Positions 29,946 through 32,364 of a DNA stretch of 32,364 nucleotides are shown piece after piece. The DNA comes from Roseibacillus sp. (GTDB taxonomy: Bacteria; Verrucomicrobiota; Verrucomicrobiia; Verrucomicrobiales; Akkermansiaceae). Under the pieces are notes generated by a model. That model was given only the letters and a program-made list of their open reading frames with translations. It was not told the DNA's origin and made no database searches. Positions within the stretch are counted from its first letter, which is position 1; every line of letters starts with the position of its first letter. The stretch spans positions 1-32,364 of the forward strand of contig JAPKFB010000056.1 in NCBI GenBank assembly GCA_028821775.1, written 5' to 3'. The translations under genes were made by a program, and so were the position numbers.

Positions 29946-32364
29946 CTAGACCTCACTCGGTCCCATCCAGCGGAAGGTCACCATGCGGAAGCGGCGACCA
30001 AAGTCCACGACCGCACCACCGTCGTCGATCAGCGGATTGAGTCCGGTCGAGTCAGGATTCACCGGATCCGGGGTGCGTTGCACGATGGCTTCACACCAAG
30101 CGCGCGCTTTCACTTTGCCTCTGCCATCAACGGACTCTCCGTAGGCCCGCACCATGAAGGTGTCCGAGCGCGGGCGCAGGCTTGAGCCGATCACCTGCAC
30201 GATGTCGCCCTGCGTCAGGTAACCTGGAATTCCCCACGCTACCGAATCAGGCTTGAGAGTCTGATCGAGACGGGTGGCATCGCTCATGTTGTCAAAGCGC
30301 ACTCCGCGAAGATCGTTCTCGTTTTTGATCTCATAGCTGCCGGAGTCAAACTCACCGTTCAACCCTACAGCGGAAATGGCCGCTTCAATAGGCCCCTTCT
30401 CTCCATGCGCGCTATCAACCAGACGACGATTGATGAAGTCGGACAGACCGAAGAAGGGAGCACGCTCCTTGACTTCGCGCACGATTTCCTCCGCCAACAC
30501 ATCAAGATCCTCATCCGAGATGCTGGCAAATCCAGCAAAAGCTTCCCGGTCCTCTGGATTGCCATCGAGATACTCTCCTTCCGGCGGATTGAGGAGGCGG
30601 GGGAACGGCACCGCATACTGACTTCCGTAGCCGGTATCCCCGGTGCTCGCCAAAACCGCCCGCCAAGCTTCCTTACTCACCGAGTGCACATTGAATCCAC
30701 CATCCAACCAAATCTGAGAGGCAGCCCGGTGAAAGTTCTTGATGTCGGATTCAACATCGCTGCCTGTGCCATAGAGGCTCATCCGGCCATTTGGCAGCGG
30801 GCTGTCCTGAGGATCCTCTACAAAGTCCACCTTGCGGCCCGGACTCCCTGTTGAGACGAAATAGTTGTCCCAGAGGTTGAAGTTTACTTCGTAGCTCAGG
30901 TCATAGACCACGAAGTGGTCCGTAGGACGGTTGAAGAGGATTTGCCGGGTTAGCATCGCCCAGTAATCGGGCCCCCTTCCGGCTCGGTCGCCACTCCCCC
31001 AACCAAAGAGGTACTGATTCCAGCCGTTGTTCGCCTTCTCCCGGGAGGAAGAGAGGATAGGACTGGTGGAGGTCCGACCCACCCGCGGGTCGGCCAGGGA
31101 GTTGCCCACCGCGTAGCTGGGATGCCACCCAAATTCGGAGAGCTTGAGGTGACGGAGAAAGCCCAGAGAGGGAATGCCAATCTCGGCGCGCGGCACTTCG
31201 AAAAGCACCACCGCATCCTGCCCGGCCAAGGGGGGACCGAAGGGATTCCCCATCATCCTGCCATCCTTGACCCGTGGCATCATGGCCTGCCAGTTCACCG
31301 CCGGATCAAACAAATCACGCGTGTACATCCCGTAGAAGTGCGGCGGCAAATCCGTCACGTTGTCCCACGGATTCCGGCAAAAATAGGCAGCGCGGGGATT
31401 CCAGGTTCCGATCAAGGAAGACTGCAAGTGCTCGGGCTGAGCCCTCAACTGGCCCGAGCCACGCTTGTTGGAAGTATGCTCCTGCCACCAGCGAAGGCGG
31501 AATCCATCCCGAGTCCGCACATCCGGAATAGCCGTTCCGGGCAAACGTTCTCTCGAGTTCGCCAGGGAATGCACGGGAACCTCTCGACGCGCACTCCACT
31601 GCACTGGAAATTCGTCACTGCCCCCAGCCTGCAAGGAGGTGTTGGCGTAGACGATCGACTGCATGCTGTTGAAGTCACCGTCCGTGAAACGACCCCGCAC
31701 CGCATCCTTCAGTGACATCATGTAGTTATCACCACCGGATCGGGAGCCTCCTTGCGGAAATTCAATGAAGGTCGACGGCAGCTTCACGTGCTTGGTCCGC
31801 ATGTCCTGCCAGAAGTAGATCGCAGGATCCGGCGCTGAATTGGCGGAAATAATATTTCGATCCACGTTCCACAGCTCGTACTGCTGGGTCCGGCTCGGGC
31901 TGAAGACGAGAGTCTCCCCTGGCTCGATGGTGGTCGGCGCAATACTCAGGAGAATCCATCCCACATAGTGGCCCGGACTGGGGTCCTGGGCACTCGCCAC
32001 CGCTCCCACATCCGGTGAACCACGTCCATACGGGATACTGATATTCTGCTGTTTGGTCCGATCCGCGTAGGTGATCTGAATCTCCTTGTTCCCATTCCCA
32101 AAGATCGTCGCACACATGTGTCTCGTGTTGATGGCCACGTTGTAAGGGTTCCACAGGGCAATCCGTGGATAGTAGCAAATCCGAAGGGTGTGCTGCGAAT
32201 TGGGTTGTCCCGGACTATCTGGATAGGACGCCATGTTGTAGTAGAGCGAGCCTTCCACCATGACCGGAAACAAGTTCGGGGTCGCAAAGGGCAGGAAAGA
32301 CGCCGGGCGCAGGTTTCCTCCGTCATATACGTTCACTCCGTCGTTCATCCCGCGCAGATCGCTG
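29946..32364 (-). CDS. Verru_Chthon cassette protein A (C-terminal part)
   Basis: The frame is open to the right edge, so the start is outside; about 805 residues are visible and the full protein should be longer. Recognisable family segments are YYPRIALWNPYNVAI, EPGETLVFSPS, GGFNVHSVSKEAWRAVLAS, LAEEIVREVKERAPFFGLSD with FINRRL, YLTQGDIVQVIGSSLRPRSD and VRAYGESVDGRGKVKARAWC with EAIVQRTPDPV. These fit the Verru_Chthon cassette protein A family (TIGR02600). In Verrucomicrobium and Chthoniobacter it is part of a cassette whose other members (B, C and D) carry prepilin-like N-termini. The protein would probably be anchored near the N-terminus and act at the envelope. Cassette partners, if present, should lie to the right. 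Its transcript ends at the terminator 29888-29923. Function is not known. Confidence 0.9.
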   Translation of the reverse strand, partial: SDLRGMNDGVNVYDGGNLRPASFLPFATPNLFPVMVEGSLYYNMASYPDSPGQPNSQHTLRICYYPRIALWNPYNVAINTRHMCATIFGNGNKEIQITYADRTKQQNISIPYGRGSPDVGAVASAQDPSPGHYVGWILLSIAPTTIEPGETLVFSPSRTQQYELWNVDRNIISANSAPDPAIYFWQDMRTKHVKLPSTFIEFPQGGSRSGGDNYMMSLKDAVRGRFTDGDFNSMQSIVYANTSLQAGGSDEFPVQWSARREVPVHSLANSRERLPGTAIPDVRTRDGFRLRWWQEHTSNKRGSGQLRAQPEHLQSSLIGTWNPRAAYFCRNPWDNVTDLPPHFYGMYTRDLFDPAVNWQAMMPRVKDGRMMGNPFGPPLAGQDAVVLFEVPRAEIGIPSLGFLRHLKLSEFGWHPSYAVGNSLADPRVGRTSTSPILSSSREKANNGWNQYLFGWGSGDRAGRGPDYWAMLTRQILFNRPTDHFVVYDLSYEVNFNLWDNYFVSTGSPGRKVDFVEDPQDSPLPNGRMSLYGTGSDVESDIKNFHRAASQIWLDGGFNVHSVSKEAWRAVLASTGDTGYGSQYAVPFPRLLNPPEGEYLDGNPEDREAFAGFASISDEDLDVLAEEIVREVKERAPFFGLSDFINRRLVDSAHGEKGPIEAAISAVGLNGEFDSGSYEIKNENDLRGVRFDNMSDATRLDQTLKPDSVAWGIPGYLTQGDIVQVIGSSLRPRSDTFMVRAYGESVDGRGKVKARAWCEAIVQRTPDPVNPDSTGLNPLIDDGGAVVDFGRRFRMVTFRWMGPSEV

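Noticed and set aside
1..32364. CRISPR arrays, tRNA or rRNA genes, insertion sequences, phage or defence systems
   Set aside because: No regularly spaced repeats, tRNA-like cloverleaf, transposase, integrase or toxin motifs were found. The nucleoid-associated protein alone is not evidence of a defence island.

Overview
The window looks like chromosomal DNA of a GC-rich member of the Verrucomicrobiota, probably near the Verrucomicrobiales. The evidence is the gene mix: a PEP-CTERM surface protein, a Verru_Chthon cassette protein A, a planctomycete-type cytochrome/DUF1549/DUF1553 protein paired with a DUF1501 protein, two formylglycine sulfatases, a Tat-exported Gfo/Idh/MocA oxidoreductase and many secreted proteins. 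I see no rRNA, tRNA, CRISPR array, insertion sequence or phage gene.

Layout. 1-385: 3' end of a PEP-CTERM protein with a LamG-like domain. 503-5176: four tightly packed plus-strand genes (aldehyde dehydrogenase, glutamine-synthetase-like ligase, iron alcohol dehydrogenase, class I glutamine amidotransferase). Together they could form a gamma-glutamylation route for catabolism of an amino alcohol. 5722-6834: zinc glucose-dehydrogenase-like enzyme. 6902-9331 (minus): secreted PDZ/DUF6288/HEAT protein, divergent from 9551-12228, a two-component system whose kinase carries periplasmic discoidin-like domains. 12664-15769: sulfatase, secreted VOC protein and PhoD-like phosphatase. 16007-22002 (minus): DUF1501, PSCyt1-DUF1549-DUF1553, EF-hand and PQQ-like beta-propeller proteins. 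22136-25619: Gfo/Idh/MocA oxidoreductase and a second sulfatase. 25812-29772: YejK/NdpA-like nucleoid-associated protein, ATP-grasp ligase, SHD1-like secreted protein and a Rossmann epimerase-like protein. 29946-32364: 3' part of Verru_Chthon cassette protein A, ended by a strong intrinsic terminator.

The genes suggest a heterotroph that degrades sulfated polysaccharides and recycles amines. The exported sulfatases, the phosphatase, the cytochrome-containing block and the discoidin sensor kinase fit an outward-facing carbohydrate lifestyle.

The least expected result is in the 'empty' spaces. Four of the larger intergenic regions hold minus-strand remnants of protein genes with frame breaks: a WD40 repeat (about 5202-5440), a small LRR-like protein broken by one extra base (12304-12556), the end of a response-regulator receiver domain (20607-20739) and an aspartic protease lacking its middle (23588-23916). 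These were read by hand translation and need a search to confirm.
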